Shown piece after piece: positions 26,665-36,837 of a stretch of DNA of 64,000 nucleotides. Position numbers and translations under genes: made by a program. Every line of letters starts with the position of its first letter. Within the stretch, counting starts at the first letter, position 1. The DNA is taken from contig NZ_CP094526.1 in NCBI RefSeq assembly GCF_029910095.1, forward strand, positions 496,001 through 560,000, in the 5' to 3' direction. The DNA comes from Bradyrhizobium sp. ISRA464 (GTDB lineage Bacteria; Pseudomonadota; Alphaproteobacteria; Rhizobiales; Xanthobacteraceae). The notes under the pieces are model-generated. The model worked only from the letters and a program-made list of their open reading frames with translations, was not told the DNA's origin and made no database searches.

Positions 26665-26692
26665 GAACGGCGCGCATCGCTGCGCGCCGTTC
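26665..26692 (-). terminator. Terminator of the coxSLM operon
   Basis: GAACGGCGCGCA-TCGC-TGCGCGCCGTTC forms a perfect 12-bp stem just past the coxM stop. On the minus strand it is followed by GTTTTTTGCGG, a fair T-run. Confidence 0.85.
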
Positions 26693-26714
26693 TTGCACTT
26701 GTGTCTAGACGCTA

Positions 26715-27515
26715 TCAACCCGCGGCGGTAACCGCGCGCTGTCCCATCACCTTGATCAGGTTGGCGCGATAGTCTGCCGAGCCGTGGATGTCGGCGAGCA
26801 GCCCGTTCGACGGGATCTTGACGCTATCGAGCGCACTGGGCGACCAATTCGCCTTCAGCGCGCCCTCGATCGCCGGGACCCGCATGACGCCGCTCTGCGA
26901 TGCGCCGGTCGCCGCGGCGCGGACGTCGCCGGCGTTGGTCTTGGCGACGAACACGCCGGTCAGCGCGAAGCGCGAGGCCGGGTTCGGAAATTTCGCATAG
27001 CCCGCCTTGGCCGGAACGGGGAACGAGACCGCCGTGATGATCTCGCCGTCCTCAAGCGCGGTCGCGAACAGGCCTTTGAAGAAGTCCTCGGCGGCGATCG
27101 ACCGCTTGTTGGTCTTGATCGTCGCGCCAAGCGCCAGCACCGCCGCCGGATAGTCCGCCGCCGGATCATTGTTGGCGAGCGAGCCGCCGATCGTGCCGCG
27201 ATAGCGCACGGCGGGATCGCCGATCATCGACGCCAGATTGGCGAGCGCCGGGATCGCTTTCCTGACCGCATCGCTCTGCGCCACATCGTGATGCGGCGTC
27301 GCGGCCTTGATGGTGACAGTGTCGCCCGAAACCTCGATGCCGATCATCTCCGGCACCTTGGAGAGGTCGATCACGTCGGACGGCGCGGCGAGACGTTGCT
27401 TCATCACGGGGAGCAGGGTTTGTCCGCCGGCAAGGAATTTTGATTCCGTGCCCTTGGCGAAGGTTGCCGCGGCGTCGGCGACCGAGGAAGCGCGGTGATA
27501 ATTTGTCTCGTACAT
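26715..27515 (-). CDS. coxM: Molybdenum hydroxylase FAD subunit, CoxM type
   Basis: 266 aa, third gene of a coxS-L-M operon. It binds FAD and passes electrons from the iron-sulphur subunit to the respiratory chain. The FAD-binding motifs AGGQTLLP (residues 35-42) and the TIGGSLANNDPAADYP loop (residues about 112-127) are intact, followed by a CO-dehydrogenase flavoprotein C-terminal domain. GGAGGGAAGAGCC precedes the ATG at 27515, 13 nt after the coxL stop. Confidence 0.94.
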   Translation of the reverse strand: MYETNYHRASSVADAAATFAKGTESKFLAGGQTLLPVMKQRLAAPSDVIDLSKVPEMIGIEVSGDTVTIKAATPHHDVAQSDAVRKAIPALANLASMIGDPAVRYRGTIGGSLANNDPAADYPAAVLALGATIKTNKRSIAAEDFFKGLFATALEDGEIITAVSFPVPAKAGYAKFPNPASRFALTGVFVAKTNAGDVRAAATGASQSGVMRVPAIEGALKANWSPSALDSVKIPSNGLLADIHGSADYRANLIKVMGQRAVTAAG

Positions 27516-27528
27516 GGCTCTTCCTCCC

Positions 27529-29868
27529 TCAACCGTGAATGGCGTTCCAGACGCGATCGGGCGTCGCCGGCATTTCCAGCTTGTTGTTGCCGATGGCGTC
27601 CGTGATCGCATTGATCACGGCAGCCGAAGCGCCGATCGCGCCGGCCTCGCCGCAGCCCTTGACGCCGAGCGGATTGCCCGGACACAGCGTCGTGGTGTGC
27701 GAGAGCTGGAACGACGGCAGGTCGTCGGCACGCGGCATGGTGTAATCCATGAAGGATGCGGTCACGAGCTGACCGTTGCCGTCATAGACCACGCCTTCGA
27801 GCAGGGCCTGGCCGATGCCCTGCGCCAAGCCGCCATGAACCTGGCCCTCGACGATCATCGGGTTGATCAGCCGGCCGAAGTCGTCTGCCGCCACGAAGTT
27901 GACGAAGGAGGTCTTGCCGGTGGTGGGATCGACCTCGAGCTCGCAGATATAGGCGCCGGCCGGGAAGGTGAAGTTGGTCGGGTCGTAGAACGCCGTCTCC
28001 TTCAGGCCCGGCTCCATGCCTTCGGGCAGGTTGTGCGCGGTGTAGGCCGCGAGCGCGACCATCGGCAGCGCGATCGACTTGTCGGTGCCTGTGACCTTGA
28101 ACTCGCCGTTCTCGATCACGATGTCGCTCTCGGAGGCTTCGAGCGCGTGCGCCGCGATCTTCTTAGCCTTGGCCTCGACCTTCTCCATCGCCTTCACGAT
28201 CGCGGTGCCGCCGACCGCGAGCGAGCGCGACCCGTAAGTGCCCATGCCGAACTGCACCTTGTCGGTGTCGCCATGGACGATCGAGACCTGGCTGAGCGGC
28301 ACGCCGAGACGCTCCGCGATGATCTGGCAGAACGTCGTCTCGTGGCCCTGGCCGTGGCTGTGCGAGCCGGTGAGGACCTCGATGGTGCCGACCGGGTTGA
28401 CGCGGATCTCCGCGGACTCCCAGAGGCCGACGCCGGCGCCGAGGCTGCCGACCGCTTTCGATGGCGCGATGCCGCAGGCCTCGATGTAGCAGGAGATGCC
28501 GATGCCGCGCAGTTTGCCGTCGGCCTTCGCCTTGGCCTTGCGGCCCGGGAAGCCGGCGTAATCGATCGCCTTCATCGCGGCGTCGATCGAAGCGTGGAAG
28601 TCGCCGACGTCATACGCCATGATCACAGGCGTCTGATACGGGAACTGGGTGATGAAGTTCTTCTTGCGCAGCTCGGCCGGGTCGACCTTCAACTGCCGCG
28701 CCGCGGTCTCCATCATCCGCTCGATCAGGTAGCTGGCCTCCGGGCGGCCGGCGCCGCGATAAGCGTCGACCGGCGTCGTGTTGGTGTAGACGCCCATCAC
28801 CTCGGCATAGATCGCCGGGATCACATACTGGCCCGACAGCAGCGTCGCATAGAGATAGGTCGGCACCGCCGAGGAGAACAGCGACATATAGGCGCCGAAA
28901 TTGGCGTGGGTCTTCACCCTGAGACCAAGGATCTTGTTGTCCTTGTCGAACGCCATCTCTGCCTTCGAGACATGGTCGCGGCCATGCGCGTCGGTGAGGA
29001 AGGCCTCGGAGCGGTCACCGGTCCACTTCACCGGGCGGTTGACCTTCTTCGAAGCCCACAGCGCCACCATCTCTTCCGGATAGATGTAGATCTTCGAGCC
29101 GAAGCCGCCGCCGACGTCGGGCGCGATCACGCGCAGCTTGTGCTCCGGCGCGATGTTATAGAATGCCGACAGCACCAGGCGGGCGACGTGCGGGTTCTGC
29201 GACGTGGTGTAAAGCGTAAAGTGCTCGTCGGCCTGGTCGTAATGCGCGATCGCCGCGCGCGGCTCCATCGCGTTCGGCACCAGGCGGTTGTTGGTGAGCT
29301 CGAGCGTCACCACGTTGGCTGCCTTGCTGAAGGCCTCCTTCACCGCGGCTTCGTCGCCGAGGTGCCAGTCATACACGACGTTGCCGGGAGCTTCGGGGTG
29401 AAGCTGCGGCGCGCCGGGCTTGATCGCGGCCTTGATGTCGGGCACCGCGGGAAGCTCTTCATAGTTGACGACGACCGCTTCGGCCGCGTCCCTGGCCTGA
29501 TTCTTGGTTTCGGCGATCACGACCGCGACCGCCTGTCCGACGAAACGCACGGTCTCCGGCGCCATCGCCGGCCACGCGCCCATTTTCATCGGCGAACCAT
29601 CCTTCGAGGTGATCGCCCAGCCGCAGATGAGGTTGCCGACCTTGTCGTCGACGAGCTGCTGCCCGGTCAGCACCGCGATCACGCCGGGCATCTTCATGGC
29701 CTCGGCTGAATCGATGCCCGTGACCTTGGCATGCGCATGCGGGCTGCGGATGAAGTGAGCATAGCTCATGCCCACCATCTTGATATCGTCGACGTAACGT
29801 CCCTGTCCGGTTATGAACCGGCGATCTTCCTTGCGCACGACACGTGCGCCGATTCCTTCAACACCCAT
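27529..29868 (-). CDS. coxL: Molybdenum hydroxylase large subunit, form II CoxL type
   Basis: 779 aa, binding molybdopterin cytosine dinucleotide. The active-site loop reads AYRGAGR (residues 369-375), the form II signature; genuine form I CO dehydrogenases have AYRCSFR with the Cys that holds copper. [25 protein letters not shown] and the GCGEAGAIG loop with the catalytic Glu are present. Form II enzymes are of debated function: CO oxidation is weak or absent in some, and other aldehydes or heterocycles are possible substrates. The gene order S-L-M is also that of form II. It lies in the middle of the operon. Confidence 0.95.
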   Translation of the reverse strand: MGVEGIGARVVRKEDRRFITGQGRYVDDIKMVGMSYAHFIRSPHAHAKVTGIDSAEAMKMPGVIAVLTGQQLVDDKVGNLICGWAITSKDGSPMKMGAWPAMAPETVRFVGQAVAVVIAETKNQARDAAEAVVVNYEELPAVPDIKAAIKPGAPQLHPEAPGNVVYDWHLGDEAAVKEAFSKAANVVTLELTNNRLVPNAMEPRAAIAHYDQADEHFTLYTTSQNPHVARLVLSAFYNIAPEHKLRVIAPDVGGGFGSKIYIYPEEMVALWASKKVNRPVKWTGDRSEAFLTDAHGRDHVSKAEMAFDKDNKILGLRVKTHANFGAYMSLFSSAVPTYLYATLLSGQYVIPAIYAEVMGVYTNTTPVDAYRGAGRPEASYLIERMMETAARQLKVDPAELRKKNFITQFPYQTPVIMAYDVGDFHASIDAAMKAIDYAGFPGRKAKAKADGKLRGIGISCYIEACGIAPSKAVGSLGAGVGLWESAEIRVNPVGTIEVLTGSHSHGQGHETTFCQIIAERLGVPLSQVSIVHGDTDKVQFGMGTYGSRSLAVGGTAIVKAMEKVEAKAKKIAAHALEASESDIVIENGEFKVTGTDKSIALPMVALAAYTAHNLPEGMEPGLKETAFYDPTNFTFPAGAYICELEVDPTTGKTSFVNFVAADDFGRLINPMIVEGQVHGGLAQGIGQALLEGVVYDGNGQLVTASFMDYTMPRADDLPSFQLSHTTTLCPGNPLGVKGCGEAGAIGASAAVINAITDAIGNNKLEMPATPDRVWNAIHG

Positions 29869-29970
29869 GGTCTAGTCCTCCCGACCGGAGATTTCGATTT
29901 GCCGCCGTTTCCATCGAGATCGGCGGTGATGAGCTTGATCGTGCGTGGTCCTGTACAGCCCTTGGGGCTG

Positions 29971-30456
<486 letters not shown>

Positions 30457-30861
30457 GCGTTCCTCCCAAAGTCTCAATTATTGGCTCAGTAGAGCACGCT
30501 TCATGGGGGGCGTAACCGCGATCTAAGTCGTAGTCGCGACCCTGTCATGAAGGGTGCCGGGCCTGTGCTTCGATCCTAGCAGGCCGCCGGTGGATGGGCA
30601 ATTTACAAGCCCGCACCGATCGTCCCAAGCGCACGTGATGCACCCGCCTTTATGGCGCTTGCGATCGCCAACCTGTCGATCGCGACGCGCGGCAAAGCAC
30701 CGTCCGCGATGGCTACTACCTTCCGCCTATAACGGCCAAAAAACGTTGCTGTCATTTTCATCGGCGATGCAGCGACGAAAGATCGCGCGTTCATGAATTG
30801 GTTAGAAAGCCGCGCCCGCGACGCATCCGTCGCGGCAACGAAACCATATTGGAGGAAACAG
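30457..30861. other. Divergent spacer between coxSLM and the PQQ dehydrogenase
   Basis: About 405 nt between two divergent operons. A minus-strand frame covers 30603-30977 but overlaps the dehydrogenase start and has no convincing leader, so I do not call it. Promoters for both operons should lie here; I could not identify a clear -24/-12 or -35/-10 pair. Confidence 0.5.
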
Positions 30862-32577
30862 ATGAAGCTGAGGAGCGGGACTTTCTTTGCCGGCGTGTCG
30901 CTGGCCGCCATGCTGATGGCGAGTGTCGGCGTGTCGAGAGCGAATGATTCCGTCGTAAAGGCGGCATCGGATCCCAACGGGTGGGCCGTCGCAGGCCACG
31001 ACTACGGCAATACGCGCTTCAGCCCCCTGAAGCAAATCAACTCCGAGAACGTCGGCAAGCTGCAGCTGGCCTATTCGATGTCGCTGGCCTCGCTGCGTTC
31101 CAACGAGTCCTCGCCGATCGTGATCGGCAAGACCCTCTACGTCTCGACCTCCTGGGGGCCGAAATACGTCTATGCGATCGATGCCGCGACCGGGGCGCGC
31201 AAATGGACCTATCAGCCTGATATCCCCGACGACGTGCTTCAATACGCCTGCTGCGACGTCAACAATCGTGGCGTGTCCTATGCCAACGGCAAGATCTTCG
31301 TCGGCCGGCTCGATGGCAAGCTGACCGCGCTCGATGCCGAGACCGGCAAGGAGCTCTGGACCTCGACCGTCGTCGACTACAAGCAGGGCTCGGTCATCAC
31401 CTCGCCGCCGCTCGTGGTCCGCGACAAGGTCATCACCGGCTTCGGCGGCGGCGAATACGGCGTCCGCGGTGCGCTGCAGGCGTTCGACCTTAACACCGGC
31501 AAGCTGCTCTGGCAGACCTACACGGTGCCAGCGCCCGGCGAACCCGGCAGCGAGACCTGGAAGGGCGACACCGGCCTGCACGGCGGCGGCGCAGCCTGGC
31601 TGGTCGGCTCCTACGACGCCAAGTCCGACACGGTCTATTGGGGAACCAGCAATCCGGGTCCCTGGAACACCGGCGTGCGCTCCACCGGCGACGGCAATTT
31701 CGGCAAGCTGACCAACCTGTACACGGCGTCCACGCTCGCGATCGATCCCAACACCGGCAAGATCAAGTGGCATATCCAGGGCACGCCAGCCGACGCCTGG
31801 GATTATGACGGCGTCAACGAGCTCGTGCTCGCCAACCTGAAGATCAAGGGCGCCGAGACTCCGGTGCTGATGAAGGCGGACCGCAACGGCTTCTTCTTCG
31901 TCGCCAACCGCGAAACCGGCAAGGTGATCTCGGCCGAGAAATATGTCTTCGCGAACTGGGCCAAGAAGTGGGACGTCAACACGATGCGGGCCGAAGAGGA
32001 TCCGGACAAGCGGCCCGGCCCCGGCCATCCCGCCAAGGACATCTGCCCGAACCTGATCGGCGGCAAGAACTGGCAGCCGATGTCGTTCAACCCGCAGACC
32101 GGCCTCGTCTACATCCCGACCAACAATGTCTGCATGGACTGGTCGGTCAGTGACGTGAACTACAAGCGCGGCGTGTTCTATCTCGGCGCCGAATTCCCGA
32201 CCAAGGCAGGTCCCGGCGGCTTCCTCGGCGAGCTCGTGGCCTGGGATCCCATCGCCAACAAGAAGGTGTGGGGCCTCAAGGAAGACCTGCCCTTCAACGG
32301 CGGCACGCTGACGACGGCCGGCAACCTGGTGTTCTCGGGCAATCTGCATGGCGACTTCCGCGCCATCGATGCCAAGAACGGCAAGGTGCTGTGGAGCAAG
32401 AACCTCGGCAGCGGCATCGGCGCCGGTCCGGTGACCTACTCGGTCGACGGCAAGCAGTATGTCGCGATCGTGGTCGGACGCACGGCGTCGATCCCGGCCT
32501 TCCTCGGCGACATCGGCAAGAAGATGACCGCCGCGGCGCCCGAGGGCGGCTCGCTGTTCGTGTTCACCGTGCAGTAA
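30862..32577 (+). CDS. PQQ-dependent alcohol dehydrogenase with lanthanide-type Asp
   Basis: 571 aa with a signal peptide cut near VSRAND (residue 27), hence periplasmic. An eight-bladed propeller is visible as repeated W-motifs such as GALQAFDLNTGKLLWQT. It has the vicinal disulphide Cys130-Cys131 (YACCDV). The catalytic Asp314 in AWDYDGVNE is followed two residues later by Asp316, the extra ligand that marks lanthanide-dependent enzymes (XoxF, ExaF/PedH); calcium enzymes have Ala or Ser there. It oxidises methanol, ethanol or other primary alcohols and passes electrons to a cytochrome c. GGAGGAAACAG precedes the ATG. The downstream fusion gene supplies the likely electron acceptor. Confidence 0.94.
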   Translation: MKLRSGTFFAGVSLAAMLMASVGVSRANDSVVKAASDPNGWAVAGHDYGNTRFSPLKQINSENVGKLQLAYSMSLASLRSNESSPIVIGKTLYVSTSWGPKYVYAIDAATGARKWTYQPDIPDDVLQYACCDVNNRGVSYANGKIFVGRLDGKLTALDAETGKELWTSTVVDYKQGSVITSPPLVVRDKVITGFGGGEYGVRGALQAFDLNTGKLLWQTYTVPAPGEPGSETWKGDTGLHGGGAAWLVGSYDAKSDTVYWGTSNPGPWNTGVRSTGDGNFGKLTNLYTASTLAIDPNTGKIKWHIQGTPADAWDYDGVNELVLANLKIKGAETPVLMKADRNGFFFVANRETGKVISAEKYVFANWAKKWDVNTMRAEEDPDKRPGPGHPAKDICPNLIGGKNWQPMSFNPQTGLVYIPTNNVCMDWSVSDVNYKRGVFYLGAEFPTKAGPGGFLGELVAWDPIANKKVWGLKEDLPFNGGTLTTAGNLVFSGNLHGDFRAIDAKNGKVLWSKNLGSGIGAGPVTYSVDGKQYVAIVVGRTASIPAFLGDIGKKMTAAAPEGGSLFVFTVQ

Positions 32578-32600
32578 CGATTGTCGAGAACGGAGGCAGC

Positions 32601-33794
32601 ATGTCCGTGTTCAGCATGACCCGAAACGAAGTGCGTGGATGTTCGCGTGACGCGCGGTTGGGACAGGCGATCCGTGCCGTGCTGCTCTCCGCAATATTGA
32701 TGGCGCCGGCTCTGTCGGCCGGCGCCGAAGAGATCAAGCCGCTGCGGCTCTGCGCCGACCCGACCAACCTGCCGTTCTCCAGCGACGACCCCGGCAAGCC
32801 CGGCCTGTATCTCGAGATCGGCCAGGCGGTGGCCGGGAAGCTCGGCCGTGCGGTGAGCTACAACTGGTACAAGTCCTATTTCGGCAAGCGGACGGTTCGC
32901 GAAACCCTGCTCAGCAAGCAATGCGATGCCATGGTCGGCCTGCCGCTGGTCGAGGATTTCATGGGGCCGGCCGTGATCTTCTCGAAGCCGATCGCCCATG
33001 AAGGCTATGCACTGGTCGGCGCCAGGGATCGCAAGCTCGCCGGCGTCGACGACCTCAAGGGCCTGCGGGTCGCGGTGCAATACGAATCGGCGCCACAAAA
33101 CCTGCTTGCGTCGCGCGACGACATCCAGAAAGTCACCGTGCTCAGCCCGGGCGAAGGGATGGCGGCGCTTGCGAAGGGAACGGTGGACGTCGCCTTCATC
33201 TGGGCGCCGGTGGCCGGCTGGCTCAACAAGACCGCCTATGGCGACAAGTATCAGGTCGTATCGACCGAAGGCGACGGCCTGCTCTGGAAGACCGCAATCG
33301 GCTTCGCCAAGGCGTCGGGCGCGCTGCGCGATGAGGTCGATGCCGTGCTGCCGTCACTGCAGCCTGACATCGCCGCCCTGTTCGTCAAATATGGCGTGCC
33401 GAACGGCGCACCGGTGAAGTTCGGCCAGGCGACCCAGGCTGCGACGTCGTCCACGGGGGCGAGCGAACCCGTCACGGTCGGGCAGGCTGCCGCGCCGGAC
33501 AAGCCCATCCAGACCGCGGCAGTCACCGGAGACGCCAAGGCCGGGCGGGAAACGTTCAACGGCACCTGCGCCCATTGCCACGGCCCGGACGCAGTGCAGA
33601 GCGAACGGCGCATCGATCTGCGCCTCCTGAAGAAGCGTTACGGCAACGACATGGAAGCAACCTTCTGGAAGACGGTCCATGAGGGCCGGCCATCCAAGGG
33701 AATGCCGGCGTGGAAGGACGTTTTTAGCGACGACGAGCTGAAAAACGTATATGCCTATTTGCGGACACTGCAGGACTCCGACTCGTCGAACTAG
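32601..33794 (+). CDS. XoxJ-like periplasmic binding protein fused to cytochrome c
   Basis: 397 aa. A signal peptide (residues about 20-42) is followed by a family 3 solute-binding fold (about 45-270; LRLCADPTNLPFSS, YKSYFGKRTVRETL, DAMVGLPLVEDFM) of the quinoprotein-associated XoxJ/MxaJ type, then a Thr/Ala/Pro-rich linker and a class I cytochrome c (from about residue 310) with CAHCH for haem and GMPAW for the axial Met. XoxJ is thought to help mature or activate the dehydrogenase and XoxG to take its electrons; here both are one polypeptide. It starts 23 nt after the dehydrogenase, with GGAGGCAGC upstream. Its TAG stop lies at the start of a dispersed repeat. Confidence 0.9.
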   Translation: MSVFSMTRNEVRGCSRDARLGQAIRAVLLSAILMAPALSAGAEEIKPLRLCADPTNLPFSSDDPGKPGLYLEIGQAVAGKLGRAVSYNWYKSYFGKRTVRETLLSKQCDAMVGLPLVEDFMGPAVIFSKPIAHEGYALVGARDRKLAGVDDLKGLRVAVQYESAPQNLLASRDDIQKVTVLSPGEGMAALAKGTVDVAFIWAPVAGWLNKTAYGDKYQVVSTEGDGLLWKTAIGFAKASGALRDEVDAVLPSLQPDIAALFVKYGVPNGAPVKFGQATQAATSSTGASEPVTVGQAAAPDKPIQTAAVTGDAKAGRETFNGTCAHCHGPDAVQSERRIDLRLLKKRYGNDMEATFWKTVHEGRPSKGMPAWKDVFSDDELKNVYAYLRTLQDSDSSN

Positions 33795-33887
33795 AGCATT
33801 TTCGAGCGAAGTGGGCACCGGTCCGCGTGAAGAAAATGCGTCAAAACTAGAATCTGGAGCTTCGGTTCTGATTCAATCAGAACCGAA
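33793..33887. repeat. Dispersed repeat plus perfect hairpin after the PQQ operon
   Basis: AGAGCATTTTCGAGCGAAGT with a complementary GAAAATGCG is the same class as 23357-23409. It is followed by TTCGGTTCTGATT-C-AATCAGAACCGAA (33861-33887), a 13-bp perfect stem that can terminate the upstream operon. Confidence 0.8.
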
Positions 33888-33931
33888 ATGCTCCAGGGCA
33901 CGACGGCGGCAACATCCGTACGAGGCTCCTT

Positions 33932-34612
33932 ATGATGGGCTTCCTGATCATCGACGATCATCCATTGTTCGGTGAAGCGCTTGGCAACGCCATTCGCATC
34001 TCGCATCCGGACGCCCGCATCTACGAGGCCACCTCGATCAAGGGCGCGCTCGGTATCCTTGCGACCGAGCCGAATATCGACCTGGCTCTGCTCGACTTGC
34101 TGCTGCCTGATGTCGTCGGCTTCTCCGGGTTCCAGAAGATCCGGGATCGCTATCCCCGGCTTCCGATCGCCATCGTGTCGAGCGAGGAGGACAAGCATAC
34201 GATCCGCGAGGCGCTGGAGATGGGCGCGGTCGGCTATCTGCCGAAGTCGACCTCGCTCGCCGAGCTGTCGGAGGCGATCGCCCGGGTCCTGAGCGGCTCG
34301 GTCTCGGCGCCGCGGGATTTCGTCGCGGTGGGCGCACTGGAGCAGTCGGAGACGGCGCGCACGTTGCAGGAACGGATCCAGAAGCTCACGCCGCAGCAGA
34401 TTCGCGTCCTGCACCTGATTACCCGCGGCCTGCAGAACCGCGAGATCGCCGCGGAGCTCAAGCTCGCGGAGTCCACGGTGAAGGCCCATGTGACCGAGAT
34501 CCTGCGCAAGCTGAAGCTGTTCAGCCGCAACAAGGCGATTATCGAGCTCGGCAAGGTCCCGCTTCCGCTTCCCGAGTCCTGCGCAGGTTCAAAGCCCGAG
34601 AAGGCGCCTTAG
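33932..34612 (+). CDS. LuxR-type response regulator
   Basis: 226 aa. An N-terminal receiver (FLIIDDHPLFGEAL, phospho-acceptor Asp55 in LALLDLLLPD, Lys in YLPKST) is followed by a LuxR/NarL HTH (residues about 150-210; LTPQQIRVLHLITRGLQNRE, then STVKAHVTEILRKL). Together with its neighbour it resembles the AgmR/ErbR/EraR group that controls PQQ alcohol oxidation in pseudomonads. GAGG lies upstream of the ATG. The likely phosphodonor is the hybrid kinase at 35464 (inference). Confidence 0.93.
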   Translation: MMGFLIIDDHPLFGEALGNAIRISHPDARIYEATSIKGALGILATEPNIDLALLDLLLPDVVGFSGFQKIRDRYPRLPIAIVSSEEDKHTIREALEMGAVGYLPKSTSLAELSEAIARVLSGSVSAPRDFVAVGALEQSETARTLQERIQKLTPQQIRVLHLITRGLQNREIAAELKLAESTVKAHVTEILRKLKLFSRNKAIIELGKVPLPLPESCAGSKPEKAP

Positions 34613-34680
34613 GGTTGCTGCGCTGCAAGGCGAGGGCATCGAACGTTCTATAGGCTGCACGTCGGCTTTGAGATAACGTC

Positions 34681-35469
34681 ATGCCCGCAATGGCAGTCAT
34701 GAGCGATCCGGGAGAGGACGGCGCAGCTTTGACCACAACCGCGCCTTTGGACGAACAGCCGGTGAGCAAGGCGGGTGCCCCTCGGCTGCTGATCGTCGAG
34801 GATCACCCGCTATTTCGTGCCGCCCTGATCGGCGTGATCGACACCGAATTTCCCGATGCCGAAGTGCTGCAGGCGACGTCGATCGACGGCGCGCTGGATG
34901 TCATCGCCGCGCGCGACGGCCTTGATTTGATCCTGCTCGATCTGTCGATGCCCGGGACCACCGGGCTATTGGGAGCCTATCGGGTGCGCGCTGCCGCGCC
35001 GCGCAGCGCGCTCGTCATCGTGTCGGCGCATGACGATTCCCGAATCATCGGCAGCGCGATCTCGCTCGGCATTTCCGGCTATATTCCGAAATCCACGCCG
35101 AAGGCCGAACTGGCGCGCCTGTTGCGCGGCATCCTCGAAGGCGCCGTGTGCCTGCCGACGCGATTCCGCGATGCCGCCGCTGCCCGGAAAGGCCAGGCCG
35201 ATACGCGGGAGCTGATCCAGCAGCTCGGTCAGCTCACCTCGCAGCAGCTGCGCGTGCTCGACATGATCTGCCACGGCCTGCAGAACAAGCATATCGCCTA
35301 TCAGCTCGATATCTCGGTCACGACCGTGAAGGTGCATGTCTCGGAGATCCTGCGGAAGCTCAACGTGCGGAGCCGGACCGAGGCGATCATCGCATTGTCG
35401 AAGCTGGATTTTGGCAAGCACGATCACGCGCCGGTCACGGCTGCGCCGTCGCGCGGCGACCAATCATAG
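34681..35469 (+). CDS. LuxR-type response regulator, second copy
   Basis: 262 aa. It is a paralogue of the preceding product with an extra 30-residue N-terminus. Receiver: LLIVEDHPLFRAAL, Asp87 in LILLDLSMPG, Lys in YIPKST. HTH: LTSQQLRVLDMICHGLQNKH and TTVKVHVSEILRKLNVRSR. The stop codon overlaps the stop of the convergent kinase gene by a few bases (TAG at 35467, TGA complement at 35464). It likely shares regulon and input with the first regulator. Confidence 0.93.
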   Translation: MPAMAVMSDPGEDGAALTTTAPLDEQPVSKAGAPRLLIVEDHPLFRAALIGVIDTEFPDAEVLQATSIDGALDVIAARDGLDLILLDLSMPGTTGLLGAYRVRAAAPRSALVIVSAHDDSRIIGSAISLGISGYIPKSTPKAELARLLRGILEGAVCLPTRFRDAAAARKGQADTRELIQQLGQLTSQQLRVLDMICHGLQNKHIAYQLDISVTTVKVHVSEILRKLNVRSRTEAIIALSKLDFGKHDHAPVTAAPSRGDQS

Positions 35470-36837
35470 CCGCGTTGCCGGCTGCTCCGCGGCCAGCAGG
35501 AACGACAGCAGCGAGCGCATCTCAGCGGGCTTGATCGGCTTCTTCAGCAGCTCGTGGCCGAAGGCCGACACATCGGAGGCCGCCTTGGCGGAGTAGTCGG
35601 CGGTGACGATGATCGCCGGAACGCCGGTCTTGATCTCGTTGCGGATCACGTCGACGGCCTCGATCCCGGTCTCGCCATTGTCGAGATGCAGATCGGCGAT
35701 GATGGCGTCTGGAATTCCATCCAGCGCCCGGATGCGTTCAAGCGCCTCGGTCTTGGAGATCGTCACCGCGACGTCGCAACCCCATTTCTCCAGCAGGCTG
35801 GCGAGGCCTTCGGCGCTCGACAGGTCGTTCTCGATCAGCAGGATCTTCGCACCCTCCATGCCGCCATACCGATAATCGACGCTGGCCTGCTCGCGCGCCG
35901 GAATTGCGACTGGGTCGGCGGTGCGCGGGAGGGTGACGGAGAACACCGAGCCCTTGCCCGGACGCGACGTCAGCCGGATGTCGTGGCCCAGCACGTTGGC
36001 AAAGCGGCGCACGATGGAGAGGCCGAGCCCGATGCCGGCCTTGTCGCCGGCGCCGGCCTCGCCACGTTGGAACTCGACGAAGATGGCCTCGCGCTGCGTT
36101 TCCGGGATTCCGGGGCCGGTGTCGTGCACCTCGATGCAGATGTTGTCGCCGCTGTTACGGCAACCCATCAGCACGCTGCCGCGCTGGGTGTAGCGCAATG
36201 CATTGGCCAACAGGTTCTGCAGGATCCGGCGCAGCATCAGCGGGTCCGAGCGGACCACACCGGACGACGGCATGATCCGGAGCGAGAGGTTGCGCTTGGC
36301 CGCGACAGGGCTGAATTCCTGCTGCAGCGGTTCGAACAGCGACGCGATCGCGACCGGTCCGAACTCCGGCTTGAGCACGCCCGCATCGAGTTTGGAGATG
36401 TCGAGCAGCGTACGCAGCATGTCCTCGAGCGTCGCCAGCGAACGGTCGATCTGGTCGGTCAGGGCGACGCCCTTGGGCTCGGTGACCATTTCGGTCAGCG
36501 CCGACAGCGTCAGCCGCGCCGCATTCAGCGGCTGCAGCAGATCGTGGGTGACGGAGACCAGCACGGACGATTTCAGCGAGCTTGCCGCCTCCGCCTGTTG
36601 CTTCGCCTGCAGCAGCCGGCCATTGGTCTTTTCCAGCGACTGCAGCACCTGCTTGAGCTGCTGGGTGCGGTCGCGAACCTGCTGGTCGAGCGCGATCGCG
36701 GTCTCGAACAGCGAGAATGCGTTGAGCTGCTGGTCGGTCGAGCGCTCGACGCGCGACATCAGCGCCGCGTTGATCTTGCGCAGCTTCTCGGCCTCGCGCT
36801 CGAGCGTTGCAATGCGACTGGTGCCGGTATCCGTCAT
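35464..36837 (-). CDS. Hybrid histidine kinase (HisKA-HATPase-REC), NahK/ErcS-prime-like
   Basis: 457 aa, soluble. A coiled coil (residues about 10-85) without a PAS or membrane sensor leads to the H-box (SVTHDLLQPLNAARL, His98), an N-box (NLLANALRYTQ), G-boxes (DTGPGIPE, GIGLGLSIV) and a C-terminal receiver (KILLIENDL, Asp382 in IIADLHLD, Lys in LKKPIKP). Its start overlaps the stop of the FIST gene (ATGA), so the two are coupled, like NosP and NahK of Pseudomonas aeruginosa. The sensing function probably resides in the FIST protein. Confidence 0.94.
   Translation of the reverse strand: MTDTGTSRIATLEREAEKLRKINAALMSRVERSTDQQLNAFSLFETAIALDQQVRDRTQQLKQVLQSLEKTNGRLLQAKQQAEAASSLKSSVLVSVTHDLLQPLNAARLTLSALTEMVTEPKGVALTDQIDRSLATLEDMLRTLLDISKLDAGVLKPEFGPVAIASLFEPLQQEFSPVAAKRNLSLRIMPSSGVVRSDPLMLRRILQNLLANALRYTQRGSVLMGCRNSGDNICIEVHDTGPGIPETQREAIFVEFQRGEAGAGDKAGIGLGLSIVRRFANVLGHDIRLTSRPGKGSVFSVTLPRTADPVAIPAREQASVDYRYGGMEGAKILLIENDLSSAEGLASLLEKWGCDVAVTISKTEALERIRALDGIPDAIIADLHLDNGETGIEAVDVIRNEIKTGVPAIIVTADYSAKAASDVSAFGHELLKKPIKPAEMRSLLSFLLAAEQPATRL

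Noticed and set aside
27514..29709. 731-codon plus-strand frame opposite coxL
   Set aside because: It is the antisense shadow of a complete coxL with all motifs.
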